Program-made: the position numbers and the translations under genes
Notes under the pieces: model-generated
The model's database searches: none
Told to the model about the DNA's origin: nothing
The model's input: the letters and a program-made list of their open reading frames with translations, nothing else
Part shown: piece by piece, positions 51,972 to 61,169 of the stretch
How the letters are laid out: each line of letters starts with the position of its first letter
How positions within the stretch are numbered: position 1 is the stretch's first letter
From: an uncultured Bacilli bacterium
GTDB lineage: Bacteria; Bacillota_I; Bacilli_A; RF39; UBA660
Reading direction: 5' to 3'
DNA: 64,000 nucleotides
Assembly (NCBI GenBank): GCA_910577505.1
Contig: CAJTLN010000001.1
Span: 372,001-436,000, forward strand

Positions 51972-53264
51972 ATGAACAAAAAATCATTCATTTCAATTAT
52001 TTTATTAGTCGGATTTTTATTTTTATCATTTGCAGTATTAATAAAAAAAGATAATATAAGTCTTAATAATGAATTAGATATACCATATAAAACTAAATAC
52101 TCAGAAGAAGATGTTGAAACAAGTATAAGACCATTAGTAAATATTAACTCCAAAAATGATGAAGAATTAAGTCTTTCATCTTTAATTAAAGTAAAAGATT
52201 TTCAAGCAAAAGATAATTTACAGATGATTGCTGAAAAAACTCTTTCTTTTTCTCTTAAATATGATGCTAACGGAGGTTCAGAAGCACCATCAAATCAAAC
52301 AGCAACATCTACTACAAGCAGTTATAATTTTATAATTTCCGATAAAGAACCAACAAGAAGTGGCTATGAATTCAAAGGTTGGTCTACTTCATCAACAGAT
52401 CCATCTCCAAATTACCATGTTGGAGAAACAATTAATGTGACAGGAACAACAACACTCTACGCTGTTTGGGAAGCAATACCTAGATATTATAATTTAAAAA
52501 AGATATTTGTGGGACTAGATGAAATTGATGATAATTTCTATATGGACTATACTGCAACAGCAGGAGATAAAGAAATCTCAACGAGACTAGATTTAAAAAA
52601 TGCTGAATTTATTGATGAAGATACTATGACAATAACGTGGAAAGCGCCATACTATTACAATACTGGATATAATAATCAAGTAGTAATAAAAGAACATAGT
52701 GATGTTATTGGATATTCATATCATGCATCATCGTCCTCTGGAAGTACAGATAAGAATATTATAAGATTTACTCTTAGTTCAATGTTAAGTGGAGCAACAA
52801 GAACAATAACTAATTATTACCAAAAGGATATTTCTAATCAAACTACATACTTAGTAAAGTGGTATAATGCAGACACTGAAAAAGAGATAAAAGATTCAGA
52901 CATCAGAAATGGTATTATTGGAAATATGGTTACTGTAACTGAAGAAGATAAAATAATAGATGAATATATTTTTGATGAAACTAATGAAAAGAATGTTCTA
53001 AGTAAAGAACTAACTAATTCAGAAACAATCCTAAAACTATATTTTAAAAAGAAAACTGATACCCCAGAAAATACAGATAATCCAGAAAATCCAGGAGCAT
53101 CAGAAAATCCAGAAATACCAAATGATCCAGAAGATCAAAATAAACCATCAACAGAAATAGAAAATCCTATAACAGGTGATAACTTAATATTAACAATACT
53201 AACTTTTACTATATCAATAATAACTATGACATACTTTTGTAAAAAAATAACATATAAAGGATAA
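51972..53264 (+). CDS. Surface protein 2: InlB-type B repeat, NPxTG sorting signal
   Basis: 430 residues. Residues 1-25 are a signal/anchor helix. Residues ~95-166 are an InlB B-repeat ('LKYDANGGS' to 'TTLYAVWE'). A Cna-B-like beta domain follows (~167-290, 'NLKKIFVGLDEIDD'), then a MucBP/SHIRT-like domain from ~295 ('LVKWYNADTEKEI'), a Pro/Glu-rich spacer and 'NPITGD', hydrophobic helix and basic tail. Expected to be covalently wall-anchored by a sortase and to act in adhesion. It shares Repeat A with protein 1 and Repeat B with protein 3. Confidence 0.85.
   Translation: MNKKSFISIILLVGFLFLSFAVLIKKDNISLNNELDIPYKTKYSEEDVETSIRPLVNINSKNDEELSLSSLIKVKDFQAKDNLQMIAEKTLSFSLKYDANGGSEAPSNQTATSTTSSYNFIISDKEPTRSGYEFKGWSTSSTDPSPNYHVGETINVTGTTTLYAVWEAIPRYYNLKKIFVGLDEIDDNFYMDYTATAGDKEISTRLDLKNAEFIDEDTMTITWKAPYYYNTGYNNQVVIKEHSDVIGYSYHASSSSGSTDKNIIRFTLSSMLSGATRTITNYYQKDISNQTTYLVKWYNADTEKEIKDSDIRNGIIGNMVTVTEEDKIIDEYIFDETNEKNVLSKELTNSETILKLYFKKKTDTPENTDNPENPGASENPEIPNDPEDQNKPSTEIENPITGDNLILTILTFTISIITMTYFCKKITYKG
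52254..52470 (+). repeat. Repeat B, copy 1 (InlB B-repeat DNA)
   Basis: About 217 bases almost identical to 53950-54167, encoding an InlB B-repeat. Differences are scattered single bases. Confidence 0.85.
52854..53226 (+). repeat. Repeat A, copy 2 (C-terminal module)
   Basis: Near-identical copy of 51401-51728 with an expanded Pro/Glu/Asn spacer (PENPGASENPEIP). Confidence 0.8.
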
Positions 53265-53278
53265 AAAAATCCTTTTTT
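53256..53278 (+). terminator. Intrinsic terminator after surface protein 2
   Basis: AAAGGAT (53256-53262) with ATCCTTT (53269-53275), 6-base loop, T-run. Confidence 0.8.
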
Positions 53279-53387
53279 ATTTGGAAATCTTTTCTAATTA
53301 ATAATGGATAATAATATCTTTATCAAAATAAGAAATAATAATAGTAAGCTTTAACTACCTCACCTCAAAACATAAAGTTATCCACAG

Positions 53388-53416
53388 TTGACAAGTGGTC
53401 GGGGGGGGGGTAAAAT
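53388..53416 (+). promoter_or_regulatory. Probable phase-variable promoter of surface protein 3 (G10 spacer)
   Basis: Consensus -35 TTGACA at 53388-53393 and -10 TAAAAT at 53411-53416 are 17 bases apart. Bases 53401-53410 of that spacer are ten consecutive Gs, extreme in this AT-rich DNA. Slippage would change the spacer length. A perfect DnaA box (TTATCCACA, 53378-53386) lies just upstream. The start site would be near 53423, and AAAGGAG leads to the ATG at 53443. Confidence 0.8.
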
Positions 53417-53442
53417 ATATTTAATAGTAAAGGAGTAGACAT

Positions 53443-55002
53443 ATGAAAAGAATAAAAAAAGTTATTTTTTTAAGTTTCTTATTGCTTATTAGTTTTTTTA
53501 TTAATAGTCAAAATAATTTTTTGAAAGAAAACGTTATAAGAAACATTGATAGAAATAGTAATCAAAATTTGCCTTCAATTGTTAATGATGAAAATAGTAT
53601 TATTCAACCACTAGCTTTAGTTCAAGGAGAAAGCTTTACTGTTAAAGTAGTTAAAGTTGTAAATGGAGCAATAGTAGATTCAAAAACCTTAACATCACGA
53701 TGTTTACAATCAACAGGACACTCAGGATTTAATCATTCAACTAACTTGAGGAATCTTGCTAATCAATCAGGATTTTCTGGATACAAAGGGTACAATTGGA
53801 GCAAATATACTACAGTTCCTAGTTCTTATACAACTGGATTAGCACCTAATAATAATTATGCATCAATACATTATAATATAACAGGATCACCTCCATATAA
53901 AGGAGATGAAACATTATTTTTATTCTTTGAAGCATCACATACATTTCAACTTAAATATGATGCTAACGGAGGTTCAGGAGCGCCAGATTCTCAAACAGCA
54001 ACATCTACTACAAGCAGTTATAATTTTATAATTTCTGATAAAGAACCAACAAGAAATGGCTATGAATTCAAAGGTTGGTCTACTTCATCAACATCTCCAT
54101 CTCCAAATTACCATGTTGGAGAAACAATTAACGTGACAGGATCAACAACTCTATATGCTGTATGGGAGCGAGTCACAGAAAAAGTAACTCTAACATATAT
54201 GGATGGAAAAGAAATTGTAGGAAATGTTGAAGAATACGAAAAAGGTTCAATAGTAAAGGTAAAATATAATGATAACAATCATGGACAAGCTTATATTTTT
54301 CGAGGTTGGGATACTGACCCTTCTGCTCAAAATGTAGTATATAAACCTAATGCAGAATTTACAATAACAGAAAATACAATTCTTTACGCTGTGTGGTATT
54401 TTGCACCAGACTTAGTCACTTTAGATTACAATCCTAATGGTGGTAAAGATGAACCAGGACTTCAAACAGAGTCATACAATGGAGATAGTGTAACTTTTTC
54501 TATTTCTAGAAAAGTACCAAACAAAACAGGGTTTAAATTTCAAGGTTGGACTAATAATCAAAAAGATTTAGAAACACCTACTCATCAACCTGGAGGAAAA
54601 ATAACAACTGATAATGATATAATCCTATATGCAGTATGGGAAGAAAGATTAGAAACAGATTATGATTATAAAGTTGAATGGTATGATATAGAAGGTAACC
54701 TTATTCAAGAAATCGAAACAAGAACTGCTCCTCTTGGAGAAAAGATATATGTAAAAGAAGATGATAAAAAAATTGATGGATATATTTTTGCAGAAGATTT
54801 TGATAAAAATATTTTAACTGATACGTTAAAAGAACAAGATACGGTATTAAGATTATACTTTTACAAAGTTGAAGAAATCACAGAAAATCCAACAACAAGC
54901 GATAAAATAATACCTATCTCTATAATAGTAATCTCTTTAATATTACTTATAATATATTTATCAAAGCATAAATTTGTTAGTAAATATTATTCTAACAATT
55001 AG
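53443..55002 (+). CDS. Surface protein 3: three InlB-type B repeats, NPxTS sorting signal
   Basis: 519 residues. Signal helix 6-22 ('VIFLSFLLLISFFINS'). A unique N-terminal domain to ~165 ('ESFTVKVVKVVNGAIVDSKT'). InlB B-repeats at about 170-241, 249-315 and 324-396, each ending 'YAVW'. A MucBP-like domain from ~405 ('YKVEWYDIEGNLI'). The end is 'NPTTSD', hydrophobic helix and 'KHKF' basic tail. Likely sortase-anchored adhesin, read from the poly-G promoter, so expression may switch on and off by slippage. Confidence 0.85.
   Translation: MKRIKKVIFLSFLLLISFFINSQNNFLKENVIRNIDRNSNQNLPSIVNDENSIIQPLALVQGESFTVKVVKVVNGAIVDSKTLTSRCLQSTGHSGFNHSTNLRNLANQSGFSGYKGYNWSKYTTVPSSYTTGLAPNNNYASIHYNITGSPPYKGDETLFLFFEASHTFQLKYDANGGSGAPDSQTATSTTSSYNFIISDKEPTRNGYEFKGWSTSSTSPSPNYHVGETINVTGSTTLYAVWERVTEKVTLTYMDGKEIVGNVEEYEKGSIVKVKYNDNNHGQAYIFRGWDTDPSAQNVVYKPNAEFTITENTILYAVWYFAPDLVTLDYNPNGGKDEPGLQTESYNGDSVTFSISRKVPNKTGFKFQGWTNNQKDLETPTHQPGGKITTDNDIILYAVWEERLETDYDYKVEWYDIEGNLIQEIETRTAPLGEKIYVKEDDKKIDGYIFAEDFDKNILTDTLKEQDTVLRLYFYKVEEITENPTTSDKIIPISIIVISLILLIIYLSKHKFVSKYYSNN
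53950..54167 (+). repeat. Repeat B, copy 2 (InlB B-repeat DNA)
   Basis: Near-identical to 52254-52470; encodes the first B repeat of surface protein 3. Confidence 0.85.
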
Positions 55003-55045
55003 ATATATAATAAGAGTGTAACAATAAAAACATAAACAAAATCTT

Positions 55046-55073
55046 AAAAAAGTCATATCACTATGACTTTTTT
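55046..55073 (+). terminator. Intrinsic terminator after surface protein 3
   Basis: AAAAAAGTCATA with TATGACTTTTT around a 4-base TCAC loop (55046-55072). Confidence 0.85.
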
Positions 55074-55151
55074 CTATTGCAACAATCTATATTTCTTGAA
55101 GTTTTTCTATCTATAATTTATACTATAAATATAGTAAAGTAGTGTGATTAT

Positions 55152-56855
55152 ATGAAAAAGAATTATTTGTTATTTGTACTTTTATTATTAATACCTTCAC
55201 TTGTATTTGCCAACTCTAAATATGAAATAAAAAGTTATGATACAGAAATAACAGTTAACAAAGACGATTTAATATATCACGATGTAGTAGAAGTTGATTT
55301 TAAAAATGAACTATTAATATTTTCTCGTGAGCTGCCAAAAAGTATTAAAGATTTAAAAGTCAGTGATGACTACATAATAAGTTCACCATATAATAAGGTT
55401 GTTGAAATAAGTATTTTTGACATTGGTACTAAAGTAATTGATTATAATTATACAAATAATTATCAAAAAAAAGATAATGACATATATGAGCTAGAAATAA
55501 AAAATACTTTTGAAGATAATTTAAATAATATAAAATTTACTATTAATTTACTATCTCCAGTTAATAAAAATAATTTAGAATTTTATTTAAATGATCAAAA
55601 AATAGAAGACATCAATTATAATATAAAAGATAATAAAATAACAGGAGAATTAAGTTTACTAAAAGAAAACGAGTCTTTAAAAATTAAAATTAATTATGGC
55701 ATTATATATTTAAATAATATTTCTATTATAGCAATAATTGTTCCTATCATATTATCATTATTATGTTTATTATTATGGTATATTTATGGAAAAGATCTTC
55801 GTATACCAATTGAAAAAGTATCAAAGATTTCTAATAAGTTTAATCCACTTGATGTATCTTTAATATCTAATGGTAAAGTAGAAGAAAGTGATACTTTCTA
55901 TTTACTTCTATCTTTAGCTAATAAAGGATATATAAAGATAGTTGAAAATTCTAATAATGATTACACTCTAATAAGAGATAAAAAATATGATGGAAAGAAA
56001 TATAGTGAAGCAACTTTTATCAAAGAGTTATTTAAAAAAAGAGATTCTGTATCTTTAGCAGATTATGTAAATATAATATCTGAAAGAAAGAAAAGCAAAA
56101 AAACAATGGAATTAGAACAGGAAATAGGTATTAGTTCTTTAGCAACTAGATTTCATCAAGCAAGCAATACTGTTTTATCTATTATAAATACTCCAGAAGA
56201 ACGAAATAAATATTTTGAAGATATATCAGAAAAAATGAAAATATTTTTAGTGCTTTCAATTGCAATAATATTAGTTTTAGTTACGTCATTACCTTTTATT
56301 GAAATAAATAACTTAGTGTTTTTGCCATTATCAGTAATTTTTAGTATAACAACATTATTCGTTTTAATGAAATTTGTAGAAACATATGATTTTAATAAGA
56401 AAAATAGCAAAATAACTATTTTAGTTATTTTATCTATTATAGTATTATTGATAATTTTAATTCCTTCCTTTAAAAGAAATCGTATATATTTATTAGCTTA
56501 TTTAATTAGTTGCATAAGTGTAACATTTATTCTTTTCTTATACAAATATATGCCAAAAAGAACTTTATATGGCACTAAAGAATATACTAAGATTGAAGGA
56601 TTTAAATTATTTATAAAAGAATTGTCTAATAAGGAATTAGATTCAATACTTGAACTTAATAATAATTATTTGTATGACATACTTCCTTATTCATATATGT
56701 TCAAATTAAGTGATCCAGTATTAAGAAAGCTAAAGGAAAGAAAATCTCAAGAGCCATCATGGTTTGTTTTAAAAGATTCCTTTTCTATTCAAAAATTACA
56801 TAACGCAATGAATAGATTAAAAATTATTTTGGAAGATTATGAAAAGAAGAATTAA
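55152..56855 (+). CDS. DUF2207 (YciQ-like) membrane protein
   Basis: 567 residues. Signal peptide 1-20 ('YLLFVLLLLIPSLVFA'), an extracytoplasmic beta domain to ~190 ('YEIKSYDTEITVNKDD', family-typical), one membrane helix ~195-213 followed by 'YGKDLRIPIE', a cytoplasmic domain with 'YLLLSLANKGYIKI', then three helices around 370-470 and a C-terminal soluble tail with 'LYDILPYSYMFKLSD'. This is the DUF2207 layout. Function unknown. It follows the surface-protein cluster but has its own promoter-like TATA region and GTGAT site. Confidence 0.87.
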   Translation: MKKNYLLFVLLLLIPSLVFANSKYEIKSYDTEITVNKDDLIYHDVVEVDFKNELLIFSRELPKSIKDLKVSDDYIISSPYNKVVEISIFDIGTKVIDYNYTNNYQKKDNDIYELEIKNTFEDNLNNIKFTINLLSPVNKNNLEFYLNDQKIEDINYNIKDNKITGELSLLKENESLKIKINYGIIYLNNISIIAIIVPIILSLLCLLLWYIYGKDLRIPIEKVSKISNKFNPLDVSLISNGKVEESDTFYLLLSLANKGYIKIVENSNNDYTLIRDKKYDGKKYSEATFIKELFKKRDSVSLADYVNIISERKKSKKTMELEQEIGISSLATRFHQASNTVLSIINTPEERNKYFEDISEKMKIFLVLSIAIILVLVTSLPFIEINNLVFLPLSVIFSITTLFVLMKFVETYDFNKKNSKITILVILSIIVLLIILIPSFKRNRIYLLAYLISCISVTFILFLYKYMPKRTLYGTKEYTKIEGFKLFIKELSNKELDSILELNNNYLYDILPYSYMFKLSDPVLRKLKERKSQEPSWFVLKDSFSIQKLHNAMNRLKIILEDYEKKN

Positions 56856-56924
56856 TATGAAATGAACTATTTTGAGTTCACATCAAATAATTCTTCTTTT
56901 TATATTTTTTAAAATAGTATGACA

Positions 56925-56933
56925 TGGTATAAT
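56925..56933 (+). promoter_or_regulatory. Extended -10 promoter (TGGTATAAT)
   Basis: TATAAT at 56928-56933 with TGn; no clear -35. It leads to the large membrane gene at 56960. Confidence 0.6.
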
Positions 56934-56959
56934 AACATATATAGTAGGGTGGGATATAT

Positions 56960-59209
56960 ATGTCTTTTTTATTATTGTTGTTAGTAGTACTTATTGCCAT
57001 AGAAAATTCCAAATTAAAAAAGGAAAATATTGAATTAAAAGAAAGACTAAATAACTGGAATCAAGCAAGATTATCTAATAATTATTCAGTATTTCAAAGG
57101 ACTAATAATACTCAATCAATGCCTGTTAATGTACAAACTGAAATACAGAACAATCAAAATCAACTTTCTATTTCAAAAAACAATCAAATACAAAAGAAAC
57201 AATCGCCATCAGCTCTTTTTATTATTGGAGCAATTCTAGTAATATTTGCATCCATAATATTTTTATCATCATCATGGATGTTTTTGCCAGGAATAATAAA
57301 AACTGTTTTTTTAATAATTCTTCAATTTATTTTTGGCTTTTTATCAAAAATGTGCCTTGAAAAGTTTTCACTAGATAAGGCTTCTAAAGCTTTTAAATAC
57401 ATTTTTTTAGCTTTCATTCCAGTTGTTTTACTATCTTTATCATTTTTTGAATTAGTTGGTTATTTCTTATCAATAGGATATGATGGTTTTACATTATATA
57501 TATCTTTAACCTTTGTCATAACATCTATAATATATAAGTATATTGCTAAAAAAGAAAGTGACTTATTTTTAAATATAATTAGTTTAATTTGTGAAATTTT
57601 ATCACTAACATTTGCAGTTATTTTCTTTGAATTTGACATTTTTACATATTTATTAATAATATCAATTTATAATATTATCATTTCTATTCTTTTACAAAAA
57701 AATTATTTAGATAAGAGAATTTATGAAAAAATAAATCAAATAATGATATATTGTACTTTAATATTTTTAACCTTTTCACTTACATATGGTAAAATAATCT
57801 CTCACATAAATGTTATTATTTACACAATATATTTCTTATATAATGCCATAAAGTCATCAGAAAAGAAAGAAAAGAAAAAATATACAATATTAAGCTTAAT
57901 AGGATATACACTTTCTATAAATATAATTAATTTATTACTAAATAATACAGTCTACATAATAAGTTTAATTGCTATATTACCTTTATTTTTATTCAATAAA
58001 CTTATTCAAGAAGATTATTTAAAGAAAATTATTATTAACGGAGCAGGTATAATTACTTCTATTATTTTAATATTTATAATTTTTAATCCAGAGAAAACTA
58101 TAATCTTTATTTTGTCTTTCTTAATATCGACAATTATTTATGTTATTACATTGTTCTTAAGTAAAAATAATGCATATAAATATTTATCATATTTTAGTTT
58201 CTTGTTATTTTTAGCAGCAATTAACTATATAACAGAAATTGAGACTTTTGGAAAATATATTCCTTTAATAGTAGCATCGATTATCTATTTATTTGAAAGT
58301 ATTCTTCCTTCTTTAAAAGACTCAGCATCAAATATAATTATAATTCTACTTATAACTTTAGAATCTATACTTCTGATAAATTCGTATTCAGTTTTAATAC
58401 CTTTAATATTATTAATTATTTTTGTAATTACTGAGAAAGAAAAGGATGCCTGTTTAATAGTTCCAATCCTATGTGCATTATCAATCATTTTTATAAAAGA
58501 TAATATAGTACCTAAGACATTTGGCTTCTTGACTTCCATTTCTTTAAGTTCAATATCTATTTATAAAAAGAAAGTTAATCAATATTCAATATTATCTCTA
58601 ATTTATTTCTTTACAATAACAGTAGCATTTGACTATCCAATAGAAATTCTATTTTTATTAATCCTTATATGGAGTATAACTCATTTTATAATTAACAAAG
58701 GAGATAGCAAATTCTATAAAATAACAGCTATTATTAGTTTTTTAGGTTTATATACATCTCTTTTACTTAACTCTAACATAGAAATAATATCTTTATATGC
58801 TGTTGGTTACTATTTTGGTTTAATTTATACAACTAGATACATAATAAAAGATGATTTTATCGATTGTAAGTTTTTAGAATATTATGGATTTTCTATAATA
58901 ACTTTAATAAGTTTAATAAATATTGAATTTATCTATGACGGACTTTTATTAACTATAACTTTAATTGCAATAAGTTTCTTAAGTTACGCATTAAAATATA
59001 ATTCATATTTTAAAGTATCAAATATTTTTATATTTATTAATTTGCTTTTTCTAACGTCTAAATATCTATTCCAAATTCCATGGTATATATATATTTTAAT
59101 TATTGGCTGCACATTCTTATCATACGCTATTTATGATGAAAAAAAGAAAAAACAAGATAGCAGAAATAAATTTAATAAAAATAATAACGAATATATTTAT
59201 AAAAAATAG
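56960..59209 (+). CDS. Large polytopic membrane protein (DUF2157-like)
   Basis: 749 residues. An N-terminal single helix and coiled coil with Asn/Gln-rich linker (~1-80), then about 20 closely spaced membrane helices. 'GAILVIFASIIFLSSSWMFLPGIIKT' resembles the start of DUF2157/SCO7613-type membrane proteins. No catalytic residues are recognised in the helices. A Lys/Asn-rich tail ends the protein. It is monocistronic and probably envelope-related. Function unknown. Confidence 0.8.
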   Translation: MSFLLLLLVVLIAIENSKLKKENIELKERLNNWNQARLSNNYSVFQRTNNTQSMPVNVQTEIQNNQNQLSISKNNQIQKKQSPSALFIIGAILVIFASIIFLSSSWMFLPGIIKTVFLIILQFIFGFLSKMCLEKFSLDKASKAFKYIFLAFIPVVLLSLSFFELVGYFLSIGYDGFTLYISLTFVITSIIYKYIAKKESDLFLNIISLICEILSLTFAVIFFEFDIFTYLLIISIYNIIISILLQKNYLDKRIYEKINQIMIYCTLIFLTFSLTYGKIISHINVIIYTIYFLYNAIKSSEKKEKKKYTILSLIGYTLSINIINLLLNNTVYIISLIAILPLFLFNKLIQEDYLKKIIINGAGIITSIILIFIIFNPEKTIIFILSFLISTIIYVITLFLSKNNAYKYLSYFSFLLFLAAINYITEIETFGKYIPLIVASIIYLFESILPSLKDSASNIIIILLITLESILLINSYSVLIPLILLIIFVITEKEKDACLIVPILCALSIIFIKDNIVPKTFGFLTSISLSSISIYKKKVNQYSILSLIYFFTITVAFDYPIEILFLLILIWSITHFIINKGDSKFYKITAIISFLGLYTSLLLNSNIEIISLYAVGYYFGLIYTTRYIIKDDFIDCKFLEYYGFSIITLISLINIEFIYDGLLLTITLIAISFLSYALKYNSYFKVSNIFIFINLLFLTSKYLFQIPWYIYILIIGCTFLSYAIYDEKKKKQDSRNKFNKNNNEYIYKK

Positions 59210-59305
59210 TGTAGATATCTAAATTGTTTTTTCATTTATCTCTATACAAATTTGACAAAGTTAAGTATAATAATATAGAGAGTAGAAAGATACGGAGGTA
59301 CATCT

Positions 59306-60631
59306 ATGAACATAGTTATTCCAAAACCAGTTAATGAAGTATTAAATGTTATCAACGAAAATGGCTATGAAGCATATATAATAGGTGGAGCAGTACGAAA
59401 TTGGGTTATGGGATTAAAACCATCTAATTATGATATAAGTACCGACGCCGAATTAACTGCAGTAAAGAAAGCTTTAAAAGATTATAATACATTTTTTTGT
59501 GGAGTAGGTAACTCTCGTTTAGGAATTGTAAACTCTAAATTTCCAATGGAAGTATCAAAGTATCGTACTCGCGAGAATACTTTAGAATCTGATTTAGCAT
59601 CACGTGATTTCACAATGAATGCCTTGGCTTATTCAGATGAAGATGGTTTAATAGATTACAGCACAGGGTTACAGGATATAAAAAATAAAATAATTAGACT
59701 TAATGGTGAAGACGATAAAGTTTTTCAAGAAGATCCATTACGTATATTAAGAGCAATTCGTTTATCAGCCGAGTATGGAATGAAAATAGATACTCAAACT
59801 CAAAGATTTATGAATGAAGATAAAGAATTATTAGCTGATGTAGCAAACGAACGTATAAGAGATGAACTATCTAAATTGCTAGTCGTTCCTCGCTGTGAAT
59901 TTTATCTAAAAAAATATTTTGAGATAATACTAGAAGTATTACCAGAGTTATCTTTATTAGAAAACTTTAATCAAAATGATCCTCATCATATTTATGATGC
60001 TCTTGAACATACTTTTGTATCTTTAAAATCAGTAGAGCCAAAATTAGAATTACGATTAGCTATGTTATTCCACGACATATCAAAACCATTCACATATACC
60101 AAAAATAGTAACGGAACTGCATACTATAAAGACCATGGTAAAAAAAGTTCTGATATGGCAAGAGAAATAATGAATCGTTTGAAATTTAGTAAAAAAATAA
60201 TTCAACGTGTTACTAAATTAATTGAATATCATGATTATGAAATACCAGATAATGATGCTAAGATTAAACAATTTTTGACTAAGTTTGGAACAGAAGACAT
60301 AGATGATTTATTCAAAGTGAAAAAAGCCAATTGGTATGCTAAAAATCCAGCATATAGTTCTGAAATAAGCAAACTAGAAAATGATTACAATAGATTAAAA
60401 AAATCAACAAGAAAAACTTCCTTCATTAAAAAGAATGAAATTAAAATTGATGGTAGTGATTTAATTAGCCTTGGTGTAGAACAAGAAAATGTTGGAGAAG
60501 TAATAAATAGAATTTATTATGATATTTTAGCTAATAATGTAAAAAACAATCATGAGAAATTGATTGATTATGTTATAAATGAGATTCTTCCAAAAGGCTA
60601 TGATGAAGATTTATTTAAAGAAATAATATAG
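59306..60631 (+). CDS. cca: CCA tRNA nucleotidyltransferase-like protein with altered catalytic motif
   Basis: 441 residues: head domain ('AYIIGGAVRN'), 'SRDFTMNALAYS', 'DPLRILRAIRLSAEYG' (neck), and an HD domain ('MLFHDISKPF', 'HDYEI'). It adds or repairs the 3' CCA of tRNAs. The metal-binding DxD is 'SNYDIS', Asn-Tyr-Asp instead of Asp-x-Asp, and 'GGAVRN' also has Asn for the usual Asp after Arg. Activity is therefore uncertain. GGAGGTACATCT precedes the ATG. All other signature motifs are intact. Confidence 0.85.
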   Translation: MNIVIPKPVNEVLNVINENGYEAYIIGGAVRNWVMGLKPSNYDISTDAELTAVKKALKDYNTFFCGVGNSRLGIVNSKFPMEVSKYRTRENTLESDLASRDFTMNALAYSDEDGLIDYSTGLQDIKNKIIRLNGEDDKVFQEDPLRILRAIRLSAEYGMKIDTQTQRFMNEDKELLADVANERIRDELSKLLVVPRCEFYLKKYFEIILEVLPELSLLENFNQNDPHHIYDALEHTFVSLKSVEPKLELRLAMLFHDISKPFTYTKNSNGTAYYKDHGKKSSDMAREIMNRLKFSKKIIQRVTKLIEYHDYEIPDNDAKIKQFLTKFGTEDIDDLFKVKKANWYAKNPAYSSEISKLENDYNRLKKSTRKTSFIKKNEIKIDGSDLISLGVEQENVGEVINRIYYDILANNVKNNHEKLIDYVINEILPKGYDEDLFKEII

Positions 60632-60650
60632 GAGTGTTAACACTCCTTTT
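60629..60650 (+). terminator. Intrinsic terminator after cca
   Basis: GGAGTGTT / AACACTCC at 60631-60646 without loop spacer, T4. Confidence 0.7.
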
Positions 60651-60683
60651 TATGTATAAAAAAAGACAACATTGTTGTCTTTA
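60651..60683 (-). terminator. Intrinsic terminator of the 128-residue gene
   Basis: AAAGACAACA / TGTTGTCTTT palindrome at 60662-60682; on the minus strand it is followed by a T-run. Confidence 0.7.
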
Positions 60684-61067
60684 ATTAATATTAGTACTAT
60701 TATTTTCTTCTACTTCATAGTCGTCTCTTATTTTTCCATTATAATTATCTGTATAAATACCTTTTTTATCTTCGCTTACTATAATAGTATCTTTATTCTT
60801 ATTAATAAACTTATATGTATAGAGCAATTCTTCGTTATTTGAACATTTTTTTAACCACAATGATTCACAATCAGCAATATCTTCGTATACATATTCTGTA
60901 TATTCTATAGCAATCCAATCTTTTTTATTTATCTCATATTTTTCCAAAAGATAATCTTTTGCTTTTGAAGAATTAGAATCAACATAAGTTAGATAAGCCC
61001 CAACAGCAAATACTCCTATTAAAGCTACTATTATTATAAAAAATATTAATTTCTTGATTAATTTCAT
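60681..61067 (-). CDS. Small membrane-anchored hypothetical protein
   Basis: 128 residues. One membrane helix at 6-27 ('LIFFIIIVALIGVFAVGAYL'), then a hydrophilic domain with four Cys ('DCESLW', 'KKCSNN') and Tyr/Glu-rich strands. No lipobox. AAGGAGA precedes the ATG. No family recognised. Confidence 0.7.
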   Translation of the reverse strand: MKLIKKLIFFIIIVALIGVFAVGAYLTYVDSNSSKAKDYLLEKYEINKKDWIAIEYTEYVYEDIADCESLWLKKCSNNEELLYTYKFINKNKDTIIVSEDKKGIYTDNYNGKIRDDYEVEENNSTNIN

Positions 61068-61140
61068 ATAAATTCTCCTTATTATAACTATTTTATATAT
61101 TTAAATTATAGCATATATTTACGCATAATTGCAGAATAAG

Positions 61141-61149
61141 TGGTATAAT
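61141..61149 (+). promoter_or_regulatory. Extended -10 promoter (TGGTATAAT)
   Basis: TATAAT at 61144-61149 with TGn, 20 bases before the aquaporin ATG. Confidence 0.6.
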
Positions 61150-61169
61150 AAAAACAAGGAGGATTTGAT

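Noticed and set aside
53378..53386. Perfect DnaA box as part of a replication origin
   Set aside because: It is a single box at a promoter, without clustered boxes, dnaA/dnaN genes or an unwinding region.
50412..55002. CRISPR-like or satellite array
   Set aside because: The repeats are protein-coding domain repeats of 200-370 bases, without regular short spacers.
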